Assembly (NCBI GenBank): GCA_964017065.1
Contig: OZ024786.1
Span: forward strand, 8,623,047-8,687,046
Source of the DNA: Haliclona indistincta
Lineage: Eukaryota > Porifera > Demospongiae > Haplosclerida > Chalinidae
Reading direction: 5' to 3'
DNA: 64,000 bases
Under the pieces are notes generated by a model. It ran no database searches. It was not told the origin of the DNA and saw only the letters and a list, made by a program, of their open reading frames with translations. Shown here piece by piece: positions 11,172 through 23,052 of the stretch (positions are counted from its first letter, which is position 1; each line of letters starts with the position of its first letter). The translations under genes and the position numbers were made by a program.

Positions 11172-14100
11172 ATGGTCGCATTTATAGCATTACTAGCTCT
11201 CCTTGTCACAGCTTTTTTCCCAAACGTTGAGTGTAAGTTGCTTGATGTGTATACGCATAGCTCGATTTAGCCTTATACATTCATAGGTCAAAGCAACCTC
11301 CCAAGTGTTCCACGAAGAGGAACAATTCGTTTGGTTCGTAATGGGCTTACCTCACCGTCCTACACCTCTGGTCGAGTTCAGATCTACCTGAACAGTTGGG
11401 GACATATCTGTGATGACAGCGACTTTGGTTTCAGCGAGGCTATAGTAGTCTGCCACCAGATGGGATACTCAAGCGCGTCTACCTACACTAGGAAATCTCT
11501 GGATTCGTAAGTAAAATATAAACATGAAGAGTGTTCGGCTATTTAAAAATGGAACGTGTAGACCTATCCGACGGCATCATGCAATAAATAATTCATTAAC
11601 TCACTGCAGTTATATCCATTCGCCCTATGAAGTGTTTTTCATAGACTGGAGAAGCAAGTGATTTACCTTCAGCACTAATATCCCAAAATAGTTATAAATG
11701 CTTTAGCAAAATGAGATTCCACACCTCATGAATAATATTATACTACAATTATTCATTCCATATTTCCTTATGAACACGTTTTGAGAAGGCTTATACAAAG
11801 CAAACTGTGTGTGGAACAGATAATTATAGTCATTGAGTAATGCAAGGTGTGAACTTGAATAGTACAAATGATTGCAGGTGGCACTAGTAGATCAATTATT
11901 GTCCATATCACAATAACCGTTCATAAAGTAGCCTAGTACATCAGAGAGTACCTCATTTTTAGTGTTGTGAGCAGACCAGTATAATTTTCATGTCTTGAGA
12001 AAAGAGCAGAACTAGACTTACACAATGTTGACAACATGACTCAAAGCATCTCGACTATCAACACATGAAAAAGAAGATGCTTGTTTAATTTCTGAACGTG
12101 ACTAGAACTGATTTTCAAAGCTTCGTCATTTTTAATCGGTCAATACTTAATACCAATAACTGGTTATGCTGAGCATAATTACAATCTAGCTGGCACAATG
12201 TGTTGACATAAAGACACTTCAAACACTGCAGCAAACAGCAGGACACTGCCCACCAAAGTACAGAGCGAATTTTGAAATAATTGTTGTCCACATTTTGGTG
12301 GCAACTGTTTTCCTGGTATGTGGATGCTGATTGCTATACCTTTGCGTATGAGATATAAAATTTTGCTATGTGAGCAAGGTCATACTGTTTACTGTAGAGT
12401 TTGAAGCATTGTTGACCTGTTGCTCGAAAATTGAGACAACAGTCACAAATTGTCTCAGTGCATACTCTTAAGGGAAATCAAGATGGTAGGTAGTTACAAC
12501 CATGAATATTAACAACAGTACTGACACCTTTATAGCTCTCACCATTTCAGCCCAATTGTTATGCAGCTAAGTTTTGGCAAGCCACTGTACTTCACATATT
12601 AATATGTTCAAATTCACGCATATTTATTGTTGTTATTACTCTATTATAGATTTGGTTTGGACAATGGAGTTCCTTATGCACTGGATAATGTTGATTGCTT
12701 CTACAACAGCTATTTAGTCATCCTGCAATGCAGTCACAGTACTTTGATTAGCTCTGGATGCACAGTTAATGGAGACGAAGTATCTGTTACTTGTTGTAAG
12801 TGATACATACATTAGTATTCTATCACTAAAAGTCATCATAATGCACTAAACAAACATTATAATTATTTTTTATGAACAGCACCGCCGAAAGTACAGCTTC
12901 AGCGCCCAGCACTAGTTCAAATCTAGCTATAACTGACATAACGAACTGTAAGAATTAATATATTCTCAAAGCGCAAGCAAGCTGCAGAAAATGCAATCAA
13001 CATTGCTTAAGCGAAAAACTGCTTCATCTGATATGAAAGTTTTGCTTGACAGATCTGTCTGCATTGATTTGTATAATAGTGCTGTCAACAAGCAAAATTA
13101 ACTCTTTAGGGACCGACTTATTTTGATGAAAACTTGACTTGCTCTTAACTGACGGTTTGTCTTGCAATTTTCTACAACATGCAGTACGCTAGCTAGTCCA
13201 AACTAGCACCCTTTTCTCCTGGCATGTCAAGGTTTACGACCATGTACTAAAGTCTGAGTTGGCCACTCCCACTTCGGAACTGAAGCCGCTTAAGTGCTGC
13301 GACCTCGTCATTCTTCTGTTAATTTTGGTCTTCATTCAGCCCTGGTGACTGATACGAAAACCTGGTGGTGTCCAGGTGAGCAAACGACACAGTTTAGACC
13401 ATATTCTTTGCCAAAGTATGCATTTCCGGGCATCCTGAAGCCCCAAAAATGCCGAAAGTGGCGAGGGGCTCCGCCCCTTTGAACCCCGGATTAAAGGGGG
13501 GACACCCCCCTTTAAAAATCCCCCGTCCCCCGTTCTATATATTTTAGTGGGGAGGGCGCGGCGAAAAACAGTGGGTTTTATCAAGTAATTTGCATTAAAC
13601 TTGATTTGACCTTTCTAGAGCACTTTTCACACTACTTATGACGTCTACTGTAGGTGGAGTCAATTTTGACGGATAAATCCGCTATAGGCCCTAAAGGGTT
13701 AATCATAAAAGTCTTGATATTTTAGTTTAGGAAATTAGAGTAGCCAGAAGCACTCTCTTCTTTGATAGGGCATGTACATGCTGGGGAGAGAGATTTAATG
13801 ACCATCTGACATGTAATTTTGACACAGCACGGGTTTGTCATAATTACCTACTAGTGTGATAGTTAGCAGATATACCATTATAAACAGTATATGCAGGAAG
13901 GTCATTGTGAAGCGAATAGTCATTGTACCATGGGAAGCCTTGTTTTCAACTGCTGGTGGTCATGTGACTTCCAAATATTCCACATGCAGAATTTCCCGTG
14001 GAACATCTGATAATCTATATGACTCCCATTGGGCAAAAAAACATCATTACCTTCACCTTTCAGTGAGAGAAAAATAGGAAGGAGTGAGACTTGTGAGTCA

Positions 14101-16809
14101 ACCTCACCAGAAAACTATGCAATATTTAAACCATAGTATGAATAATTCACTTTGATGTAAAGAGCATTAATGACTCTTGAGGGCTATAAATCGCGTACAG
14201 CCCGCACGCGTTTCAAGATGGCCGCCACGTTCAAAGAAACAATGCTCGGGCTGCTCTGTGGTCTTCTTGTGATGCAAGGTGGCCAGCTAGACTTCAGGCA
14301 AGCAGCGCACTATGGTTTAAAGTAGTAATTACACCTTAGTGTCATAACATACTAGTCATTTTAGTTCAACGTACTTTTAATTGTCCAGTAATATACCGAT
14401 CAGTCGATACATATAACTACTATATACAAACCTACAGACATCACATCAGTGGGCATTGAGGTTGCTATGGTACAAGTCAGTTAGACCATGCCTACCTCAA
14501 GGTGTATTCGTGATACACCAGTGTATAGGTATATGTTATACCATGCCTACCCGTGGTGTATCACAAATACACGAAGCAATAACTATTAATCCCGAGGGCG
14601 TAGCCCGAGGGATTAATGGTTATTGCTGAGTGTATTCATGATACACCACAGGTAGGCATGGCATAACTGACTTGTACCATGGCAACCACAATGCCCACTG
14701 ATGTCTGTCGGTTTCTATAGGATAAATAAGGGCGGCTTGCGCACTCTTCATAGTTTACTGGTGAGGTTGACTCGTAACTCTCACCCCTTCCTACCGTATA
14801 GCCGGTTATTTTCATGTAGATTTAATTTTCGAACGGCTGGTGCGGGTCGAAAATTAGATTTCGAAAAATTCTTTTTGCCTATTTAAAATGTTTTGTGACT
14901 TGGCTCTGTGACGAAAATTAGACCCAGCCAAAATTTGGCTAACGAAATATTTGGCCAGCGAAAAAAACCGGCTATACGGTATTTTCCTCTCTGGAAGGTT
15001 GATCATTTCTATGATCGTTTTTGCCTAGTGAGAGTCATGTGACTTCCCGTGGAATATCCAGATATACCACAGGAAATCACATGATAAACCGTGGAATATC
15101 TAGTTATTCCACAGGAAATCATGTGACTTTCCATGGTATATCTGAAATACACCACTGGCGGTGCCTTTGAAAATAAGGCTTCCCATGGTACAAGTATGGT
15201 ATAGCTAATGTATAGCTGGGCCCTGACTCTAATACAATGTGACAAACATGCATCATGTTTATCACCTTGTGATGCATTCATTATAGTATCCACGAGAATA
15301 TGGAACAGCCCGTATGATGGTCAGATCAGACTGCAAGGAGCTCAATACACTAACCAGGGTCTAGTAGAGGTCTACTGTAATGGACAATGGGGAACTATTT
15401 GCGATAATTTCTTTGGACAATCTGATGCCAACACTGTCTGCAGACAACAAGGATACACTGGAGCTGCAGAATATGATGATCTTACCTCTCTGTGAGCATT
15501 TAAGTTTGCAAAAAATATTTTCAAGAATGCTGTAAATCACTGCTACTATTGTTTTTATTGCCTTTGTTATTGCAGGACTGGCAGTAGCGGTCAACCAATT
15601 TGGTATACTAGTGTTCCGTGTTTTACAACATATTCTTGTTTACGAACATGCCGACAATGCCCCTCATCTGCAGTCACCAGCTGTTCTCATATTGAAGATA
15701 TTACTGTTGAATGTGGTAAGACAATAATTATTATAGCTATATCCCTCTCATGCTGCGGTAAAGCTTACGCAAATTTATTTTGTAGTTAATGGAATAAAGG
15801 TACATCTGGCATCTGCTGGAATTACCAAAATCAAAACCTCTTGAGCTATTTTCCAGACGTTCTTGCGAAAAATCTTTGATTGTCCAAAATAATTATAATG
15901 ACCATTCTATGATAATTAAGGCATTATAGGTTTATTTACTGCTAGCCTACCAAAATTGTATTCATTAAAGCCTTTAGCTATATAATGCCTTCATGAAATT
16001 AGATTTAATGTCAACTTTAATGTGTACTAGTTGACTCATAACCTGGACTGTATAACTGGTGCAACAATGCAATACTATATGTACATGTTTATAGTTCAGT
16101 CAAATAATTCTTTTCTTGATGCTATAGCAGGCGTGCTGTGTTGGTTCACATACAGCAACGATCTCTAGCAGATATTTGCATTAATTTGTGTATACAATTT
16201 GCAGAGTTTTTATCAGGAGGAACTAGTTCTACTCGACTCACCACATGCGATTTTGGAACAACTATTCCACCATTTGAAGTTAATAGTAAGAAATGCTCAA
16301 TGACTCAATGCAATTTGATTTAAATATATGTAATTCATGCAGTCACAGGGATCATAATTGGAGTTATTGTTCTCAGTCTAGTGTGCACTTTCCTACCGAT
16401 TTTAATACCAGTGTGCATCTGTTGTTGTCTTGGTGTCGGAATCTGTGGTGCCAGTAGGAACCGTGGTCCAAGTAGTCGAGTTGTCACTACCGCTGCTCCT
16501 CCACCTCCAACAAGTGCAGTTTTTACAACCACACAAACTTCTCAGAAAGTAGACTACCCTACTGGAGCTTACCCTACACAGCAACCTACTTCATATCCTG
16601 CTCAGCCTCCTCCTCCAGCTTATGCAGCTCAGCCACCAGCCCCTTATCCTGCCCAGCCTCCAGCCGCCTATCCTGCCCAAGACGCTTATCCCCCACCTCC
16701 TGGACCCGATTTTGGGCTTCAAGCCTATCCTCCTCCTACCGCCGCTGACCAACCCGAACCTCCTCCTTATGGTGGAGCAGCTTATCCACCAGTTACACCT
16801 TATCCATAA
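11172..16809 (+). CDS. two-SRCR single-pass receptor-like protein (gene A), 439 aa
   Basis: The seven exons are 11172-11232, 11287-11506, 12650-12795, 15287-15491, 15576-15715, 16205-16285 and 16343-16809; summed, they form one frame of 440 codons. Residues 1-20 are a signal peptide. About 21-142 form SRCR 1 (SWGHICDD, VVCHQMGY; two exons, six Cys as in group A). About 143-257 form SRCR 2 (WGTICD, VCRQQGY; extra Cys). About 258-284 are a stalk and about 286-310 a membrane helix, followed by CICCCLGVGICG (possible palmitoylation). The Pro/Tyr-rich tail contains PPPPAY, PPAAY and a canonical PPPY WW-binding motif near the C-terminus. Introns around each SRCR module are phase 1, so the modules can be shuffled. 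Function is inferred to be surface recognition; the ligand and signalling partner are unknown. Confidence 0.9.
13915..15197. repeat. composite palindromic repeat in gene A intron 3
   Basis: Outer arms carry 'taccatgggaagcctt' (about 13927) and its inverse (about 15175), with nested inverted blocks 'ggtgtattcNtgatacacc', 'accatgcctacc' and a 'cccgagggcgtagcccgaggg' hairpin at about 14592. A shorter relative of the right-hand half sits in gene C intron 5 (37464-38073). It is non-coding; the ORFs at 13856 and 15009 are reads of its arms. Confidence 0.6.
14794..14979. mobile_element. 186-bp MITE with CCGTATAGC ends, TA target
   Basis: Ends CCGTATAGCCGGTT and AACCGGCTATACGG are inverted, with TA on both sides. 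The related repeat in gene C (near 37897) reads 'cttcctatttttctc' across the same point with no insert, so it supplies the empty site. It is nested in the composite repeat and has the same end type as 45590-45793. Confidence 0.8.
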
Positions 16810-16945
16810 CCAACTACAGTAGCTTTTTGCAAACGTGAACACATGCATACACAGTCATAATAATTATTAGTATTAGTTATACCAACTGTTAGTATACGGT
16901 CCTTCTTAAATATAGACTTGCATGCACATGCTCTGTTGTAGGTTT

Positions 16946-17217
16946 ACAAGTAATAAAAACATTTTAACCAAAATGCAAGAGATTTAGGGTTGGTATATTT
17001 ATTGAAAAAGTATGGAAACAAGATTTTGGATTGTAACAATAGCACTTGCAATGCTACCTCCCTATTAAATTAACCACAACTATCGAAAGCAGTTAATTTA
17101 GGGAGGTAGCATTGCAAGTGCTATTGTTACAATCCAAAATCTTGTTTCCATACTTTTTCGATAAATGTACCAACCCTAAATCTCTTGCATTTTGGTTAAA
17201 ATGTTTTTATTACTTGT
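16946..17217. mobile_element. near-perfect palindromic MITE, 272 bp
   Basis: The arm beginning 'acaagtaataaaaac' is repeated inverted over almost the whole length around a short centre near 17083. It would fold into a long hairpin. A second, interrupted copy lies at 24918-26004. The flanking duplication was not resolved. Confidence 0.85.
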
Positions 17218-17380
17218 TTCTTTTCTTTTTTTATTAATGACTTTTAGTTGGCACTTATGCTAAGTAATAGACCTTTTGCGATGGGCGGGGCGCGCACGTA
17301 TGTCGTCATGGTAAATGTTGTAGTAGCCATTTTGAGTGTCAAAAGGGCGCCAAATTATTAACTGTGATCAACTGAGCGAC

Positions 17381-17746
17381 ATGGCTGCAGTGGCTGAATC
17401 TCGCTTCTCCTATTACTACAAGACATTGAACACAAAGGACCAAGATAGGTACAGAGAGAAGCTAGCAATGTTGGGCGGAATGGCAGATTCGTACGTAACG
17501 ATAGCGGACGGCGGCCGCTCGGCTAACTACAGTCGTATCGAGTGGCAAGACTGGCCTGATGTGGATTATCCCGACATCTACAACTTCTTTATATCATCTT
17601 TAAGTCCCTGCACTCATGAAGAGCTCAAGGCCTACAAAAGTATGGAGGGATACAAGTATATGATTGATGGCTGGGTCAATGATATCGTAGTTTTTGACAT
17701 ACCGTGCTCTTCGAAGGCTGCTTACCTCGTCACTGGCAAATCATAA
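17381..17746 (+). pseudogene. N-terminal part of the second ISL2EU-type protein
   Basis: The ORF runs 121 aa from ATG 17381, just inside the left terminal repeat. An upstream in-frame GTG at 17336 is less likely to be the start. The stretch IYNFFISSLSPCTHEELKAY followed by KSMEGYKYMIDGW resembles the conserved N-terminal block of the SWIM/YqaJ-nuclease proteins that accompany THAP transposases in this element group (recalled, not searched). The frame stops at TAA 17744-17746, and no downstream nuclease domain is present. It is therefore a truncated remnant or a first exon whose partners were lost when later repeats inserted. Confidence 0.55.
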
Positions 17747-17859
17747 ACTTATTCACTTATCATAATCTGTCTATCTTCACGATCGTTTTCAATTAAATGG
17801 TACAACAGACTCACAACAATTACACAAAGCAGAACACACGGTAACAATCTTGTCTATTA

Positions 17860-18310
17860 GGGAGACACGGTAGTGTCTCCCTATGTAGGGATGAACGAGA
17901 AAACAAGATGGCGGCTACATACAATGTATTAGCGTTCAAACGCTGATATTTCGCCTGGTGATAAATTTTATACGTCCAAAGACACTTAGATCTGCTCTCT
18001 GGCGTTGCCCCATCTTACAGTAGCAAGGAGATTGCTCGAAATTGTTACTAAAGTGACGAACCTGGAAACGGTGAAAATCGACTTTCGTCATCTTCGTTTT
18101 CTTATTATTCTTTCTTCCACTCGCCTAGCGCCTTTACGCGAGCAGTGTCAAGACCAAAACACCCACGAACAGTCGTGAAATTCTCCTGGCATGTGCCTTT
18201 TGAACTTACTTTTTAGCGAAACGACGATATACATTTGACGAGCTCACGATCACGAACAGTTGTCAGCTAAGTGTTTGACGCCATTATTGTGATTACGTAA
18301 TACGCACGTG
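17860..18310 (+). repeat. dispersed repeat starting with a GGGAGACAC hairpin
   Basis: A hairpin GGGAGACAC-ggta-GTGTCTCCC (17860-17881) is followed by 'aacaagatggcggc' and a body shared, in reverse, with 640-1425. It is nested inside the ISL2EU-like element. No coding content. Confidence 0.6.
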
Positions 18311-18669
18311 ACCAAACACACATGTAGAGTATCGCCATATGGAGAGCGCATATTGGCGTCTGGAGTCTTCGAAGAACAACTCACAGAGTAAGGTCGTGTA
18401 GTATCACCGTTCTGCTGCTTGCCAGATAGTATCACAGCCATACAGAAAATTCTAAACCAGAGTGGGCGGGGCTCGTATGCTGTGCATCCAGGCTGCAGCA
18501 TGCATGAATGCATGAGCTAGTTTCACCATTTAGGAGCTACAAGTTAAAAAGCAATTATCAAGAAAAGCAAACCAAACCAATGATGGAAACAAAAAAGAGA
18601 TACATTATCTTGCCGAATTCGAACTGCACCAAAAATTTGAAACTCACTGTAAAAGAAAAAAGGACACAA

Positions 18670-19059
18670 ACAAGAAAATAAAAAGATTTCTAACGAAATC
18701 AAAAGGATGTAGGGATAAAGAAATCTGCTACTGGTCCACAATGTAAACCAACAAGGAGCAAGCATGGAATGGTAACACGATTGACTTGCTAACAGACCAT
18801 AGATCCCTACATCAGTGGCTGACTACAGCAGTTCTGCTTGACTGACACCTGACATGCATTGGTTAGCTTGTGACAAAATAATTATAGTATAGTCAAAATG
18901 TTATGTACAGCCACTGATGTAGGGATCTATGGTCTGTTAGCAAGTCAATCGTGTTACCATTCCATGCTTGCTCCTTGTTGGTTTACATTGTGGACCAGTA
19001 GCAGATTTCTTTATCCCTACATCCTTTTGATTTCGTTAGAAATCTTTTTATTTTCTTGT
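18670..19059. mobile_element. 390-bp fold-back element
   Basis: Arms of about 150 bp begin 'acaagaaaataaaaagattt' and are nearly identical inverted copies around a spacer of roughly 85 bp. Both strands therefore show the same short ORF (18544 minus, 18898 plus), which is an artefact. A degenerate relative lies at 312-540. Confidence 0.85.
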
Positions 19060-19074
19060 CATACTATAATCTGT

Positions 19075-19710
19075 ACCGGAATTACACATGATTAAACTTA
19101 TTGGGAGGGTACACTTTAAGATCCTATACTTCAGTTTTAGTAGGCTGATAACACGTTCTACATGTATGCGCACACGTGCTAGTTCACGAGTGGTGTCTAC
19201 TTCACATTGACTGAGCTGGGGCTTTCCTTTAGTAAATGCTGGTAACTTGACCTCAGCACAGAACAACCCAGCCGCCTCATGAATGTTAAAGCCCCTGTCA
19301 GCAAGTATTAAATCTCCATTCATTAAGTTCTCCAAAATGCCGCAGTTCTCAGTCAAATGCACATCAGAGACTCGCCCACCCAATGCCTTGGTCACAAAAG
19401 AAATGCTTCCTTGAGGTGTTATTCCGATCAAGAATTTGCATGTATTATGTTGTTTGTAGTTTGACCATGTCTGTGCCCGTGCCATGAGTGCTGCTGGCCT
19501 CTCCATGAAAACCTCAAAACAATCGATTATTGTTACACACTTCCTAAACTTTTTTCTAAATGCCATGGGCATGGTCTTGCAGCTCCTCTCGTTCGGGCCA
19601 TTTGATTAGTGGTTTAAATCGCTCATACATGACATTGATCCACTTTCGAAAAGCTCTAGAAACATTGGAAGAGTGGATTCCATAGTGGTGTGCAAGATGC
19701 TGGACTTCTA
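19075..19710 (-). pseudogene. DDE transposase domain (Tnp_4/Harbinger-type), frameshifted
   Basis: On the minus strand, the frame from 19710 reads a helix-turn-helix-like block (VEVQHLAHHYG, then SNVSRAFRKW). It breaks near 19575, and continues in another frame with [15 protein letters not shown] (first Asp), [10 protein letters not shown] (second Asp) and RVRIHVERV (Glu). The DDE triad positions are thus present, but one base is missing between the halves. The C-terminus runs into the fold-back element at about 19059. It is the catalytic part of the THAP transposase whose N-terminus lies at 20493-21186. Confidence 0.8.
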
Positions 19711-20318
19711 CAGTGTTCCACACGAAGAGAGTGAATTAATGTTAGGAATGTATGACGTCACGTCAATAGCAACAATACATTGTACTTAACAAAATGGCCG
19801 CCAAAAACCTGCTCTGTCGCAGAGTGAAGTCGCGCTTGTCGCTGTATATGCTTCTAGAGACGCTAGGTGAGATCTACTTTCATGATTAATGTTTTGGCAT
19901 TGCAGTCATGAAGTTTTAGAGCTTAACTACCAGTAGAACTGGAATTCCTGTCCCTAACGTTTGGCTCGTCCATGAACGGTCAACTTTTGCTCTCTGCCGC
20001 CGATGTAGCACTGATAGGGACCGATCCCGCTGCCAACAGATAAGCATCCGAGGTGAAAGCTTCAATGCAGTGATAACAGAGCTTAACTAGCAGTAGTCCC
20101 TGGGATTCGCTCCCTAACGTGTTTTTCCAGATGGCTGCCTGTCTTTCACATTTCTGTCACGTGAGTGTCATCTGACAAGAAGCCATATAAAGCATAAGAT
20201 TCAGTAAGGATAGAGGATCAAAATGATATATACATCATTACTCTAGGATAAATGATTCTAGAGAAATCAAGCAAAATGTCACACACACCATTTTTCCCTC
20301 TCTTCGTGTGGAACACTG
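19711..20318. mobile_element. 608-bp MITE with CAGTGTTCC ends and TA target
   Basis: Ends CAGTGTTCCACACGAAGAGAG are inverted at the right side and TA flanks both (19709-19710, 20319-20320). CAGT ends plus TA suggest Tc1/mariner. It interrupts the transposase gene between its coiled coil and its DDE half. A related one-ended copy is at 5915-6578. Confidence 0.75.
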
Positions 20319-20492
20319 TAGGTTAAGACGAAGACGTACAAGAACCATTATAAACTGATCGATCATAGGCATAGCTGTCCTATAGAGGAGTTGCTGACGT
20401 ATGGAGAAATGAAATCAAACAGACCCTTTAAAATTACTATGCTAGGAAGACCAGTGTAAAATTTAATCTTGTTGTCATCATCCTTTAGCGAG

Positions 20493-21186
20493 TCATATAT
20501 AGCTAATCATTTTTTTCTCCAAAGCTGTCAATTTGGAGTTCAGAGCAGCATTTTGTCTCAACAAACATGAAATTTCCGCTCTCAGCTCTGAAAGCTCTTG
20601 AGCTCCTTCGGCTTCATCCTCACAAGGCAACATGGCAACACTTGGTTCACCTCTCACTTCATCACCTTCAGACTGGGTATCAGCTTCTTCAACTTCACAG
20701 GCACACTCATTCAGCACCTCGGCTGCTATAGTACTGATTGCATCTCGGCTATGGCTTCTTCCAAAATCTCTCCAGTTATCTCAGCTACCTGCATTCTCAG
20801 TTTATCTTCTGTTAGTCTTGCAGCAATATCCTCCTCCTCGCACTTTTTTCTTTCTACAGCCTCTGCTATCTTCCTTTTAGTAGCTACCAACTTGTGAAAA
20901 CGCGTTAGTTTGCGTTCGTCAGCAGCTTTCAACGCACCGCTTTTGTGTTCAAACAGTACACAGTAGGAATGTATGCCGGAGAAACGGGTTGTTGCTTTTC
21001 TCTCCTCCTAGGAAATGTTCGCTGCAGATCCAGCTAGAATCGTTGGGCTTCCAGTCCTTTCGCTTTACTGCAGCCGCCCAAGCATTCCTTAGTTCGCGCC
21101 TCATCTCTCGGAAATCTATAAAACTTCACTCCGGATCCCTTCTCGTATCTCCTCTTACATCCAACTGCAACGCAACACTTTCCCAT
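20493..21186 (-). pseudogene. THAP zinc-finger and coiled coil of the transposase, frameshifted
   Basis: From ATG 21186 the frame reads MGKCCVAVGCKRRYEK and then VKFYRFPRDE, a THAP C2CH start. After a frameshift the THAP continues WAAAVKRKDWKPNDSSWICSEHF, of which the ICSEHF block supplies the final Cys-His. After another shift a charged coiled coil follows (ADERKLTRFHKLVATKRK, then an Ala/Glu-rich helix), and a second helical block ends QNAALNSKLTALEKKM. THAP domains bind transposon ends. At least two frame breaks mean the gene is dead. Confidence 0.75.
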
Positions 21187-21316
21187 ACTTCAGCACTGAC
21201 GGATAGCTCTCGAATACTACAGGCTAGCTAGTTTTTGACACTCAAAATGGATACTACACCGTTTACCATGACGACGTCGACTTACGTGCGCGCCCCGCCC
21301 ATCGCAAAAAGGTCTA

Positions 21317-22172
21317 TACAGTGTAAAGAGCTAGAACTATGAGTAGCAGGCTGCACTTGATCGACTCTGCACTGCATGCAACACGCACCATGCAACATTA
21401 GCTTACAAGCCTGAACAGACAAATCCAGTGTAACAGTGAAGATTTGCACGTTGTCTGCTGTGAACACTGCTAGTGGCAGCAGCACTCGCGTTCTAAGCAA
21501 TTTGTACTAAGGTGCGCTTGTATTAGAATAACTTCATACACGGGCGTGCGCGAGTAGGCGTAACCTAGTAACGGAGTTCAAACGGAATGATGGAATGGAG
21601 TCTGTTATGGACCAAAAATCGCTGTTTTCCTGAAAATACTCGCTTCTGCTAGTGTTTTAGGCTTAAATAGATATCAGGTGCACTGCTCACAACGACTAGT
21701 GTAGTTTCTGTGCAGTTTTTGTCTTGAATAGCTCACTAGCCACGGCGCTAGACTCGCTGAAGAATAAGAAAGAAAGAAAGAAGAATATGAACAAACGGGT
21801 GACCACGTGAACTCTGGTTTACCACCTTAGACCTGGTTTCTTTTGCTTCTGAAGGTCTCTTTATAATCGCACAAATCGTGCAAAGAGCTTCAGAACGTTA
21901 GATTAGCTTGAAACGCCCGTACAGCGAAGATATGGCAGTGCCGTACGGTGGCAGTACGCCGCCATCTTGTCATGCCCATAGCAACTAGCCTTATAGTCTT
22001 TATTAGTAGACTCATTGTAAGCGCTTACCTCATAGGATGCCCCTAGGTAGTTAAAATACCCCTGATGTCGTCAACAGCCAAGATATACGTGAATTATTGC
22101 GTTTAGCCTTAACTGTAGCCGCCATCTTGTTTTCCGCCCAACCCTAAATATGCCACAACTACCGCGTGGCAT
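21317..22172. repeat. dispersed repeat, inverted partner of 23971-24862
   Basis: The whole segment recurs inverted at 23971-24862 with moderate divergence (for example the 'gcagcagcactcgcgtt' block, the 'cacgggcgtgcgcgagtaggcgtaacc' area, and 'gccatcttgttttc'). One end is a hairpin (ATGCCAC..GTGGCAT at 22150-22172). It starts directly at the right edge of the ISL2EU-like element. No coding content. Confidence 0.8.
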
Positions 22173-23052
22173 AATTTATTTAAAATTAAATCTATGGTAA
22201 CATTATTAATGATTCCAATTATTAAGTTCAGTTATTAAAAAATTTCCCAGCAAATCTGACTTAGTGAGATGGTACTTCGCTTTCGCTGCCGCAAAAAGGA
22301 ACGCTCCCCAGCTTGGTATACATCGTTCGATAGCTATTTTACTCCTCTTTCTTAGGGAGGGACTTTCGCGTCAATAAGATGTGTTGTAATTAGCAAATTA
22401 GTGAAAAGATTCAACTTTGCATAAAAATTACTTCTTCAGTAGTTTCGCCCATAACTGCTATTGTAACAGAGCTGCAAAGTGTGTGCAAAAGACGAAGTAG
22501 GTGGATGTGACATACGTTATGATATTGGTTCATGCCAGCGAACTACACAGCAGTAGCGAAATCGGAAGATATCACTGGGCCGGCGTGCAAGTGACTAATT
22601 TTCCCGCGTCAACCCGGTTCAATGAAGGCCGTTTGTCAAGTAAACTAGTCTCTATCATGGTCTCAGAGGTCAGTGTATAATTTCACCGTTGAGTAAATCG
22701 ACAAAAGGCGAAAAAAGTGTTTAAATCCTTGCAGTAGTTCCAATGATAATGGCTAATAGTAAAGCATACCGATACCGTTTTTTCTATTAAAACGAGTCGG
22801 AAAATTTTTAACCAATTTAACTTAGTTGCAAGGTCGTAACTTTGCTCTCCTTAGGCCAATTCCTGCAATTCAAGCACCATTCTGATCGCAGAAGACAGGG
22901 CCGTTTAAAGGAGATCTGGAAAAAGCCGGTTACATCAGATTTTTAAATTTTCGTCTGGAATCGTTAACATTATCCTGCCGCGCCTTCGGTGTTGTCGACT
23001 GCTTCGCCACCTTCACTCCGGCAGTCTGTGCTCCTATACACTTGCCGCAACA
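22173..23052. promoter_or_regulatory. upstream region and promoter of gene B
   Basis: No gene is seen here. The last part (about 22965-23052) matches the sequence just before gene C (about 33265-33355), including 'taacattatcctg', 'tcgactgcttcgcc' and 'cagtctgtgctcct', and more weakly the sequence before gene A. This conserved block of roughly 90 bp probably holds the core promoter and 5' UTR. Confidence 0.5.

Larger units (their letters stand above)
17270..21314. mobile_element. degraded ISL2EU-like (THAP/DDE) transposon, 4.05 kb
   Basis: Terminal inverted repeats of about 75-85 bp begin GACCTTTTGCGATGGGCGGG at the left end and are inverted at the right end (GACCTTTTTGCGATGGGCGG), with TA on both sides. 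Inside are a + strand N-terminal ORF (17381-17746) and a minus-strand THAP plus coiled coil plus DDE transposase, broken by frameshifts and by another MITE. The two-gene layout (THAP-DDE transposase and a second protein read convergently), together with TA targets, fits the ISL2EU group. That group name comes from family knowledge. Three later repeats are nested in it (17860-18310, 18670-19059, 19711-20318). Confidence 0.8.

Noticed and set aside
13430..13560. GC-rich hairpins (ggggctccgcccc, ggggggacacccccc) that could suggest an RNA structure
   Set aside because: They sit in an intron with no conserved partner in genes B or C; more likely a transposon end. No RNA family was recognised.
18544..19095. 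Near-identical small ORFs on minus and plus strands
   Set aside because: Mirror reading of the fold-back element arms.
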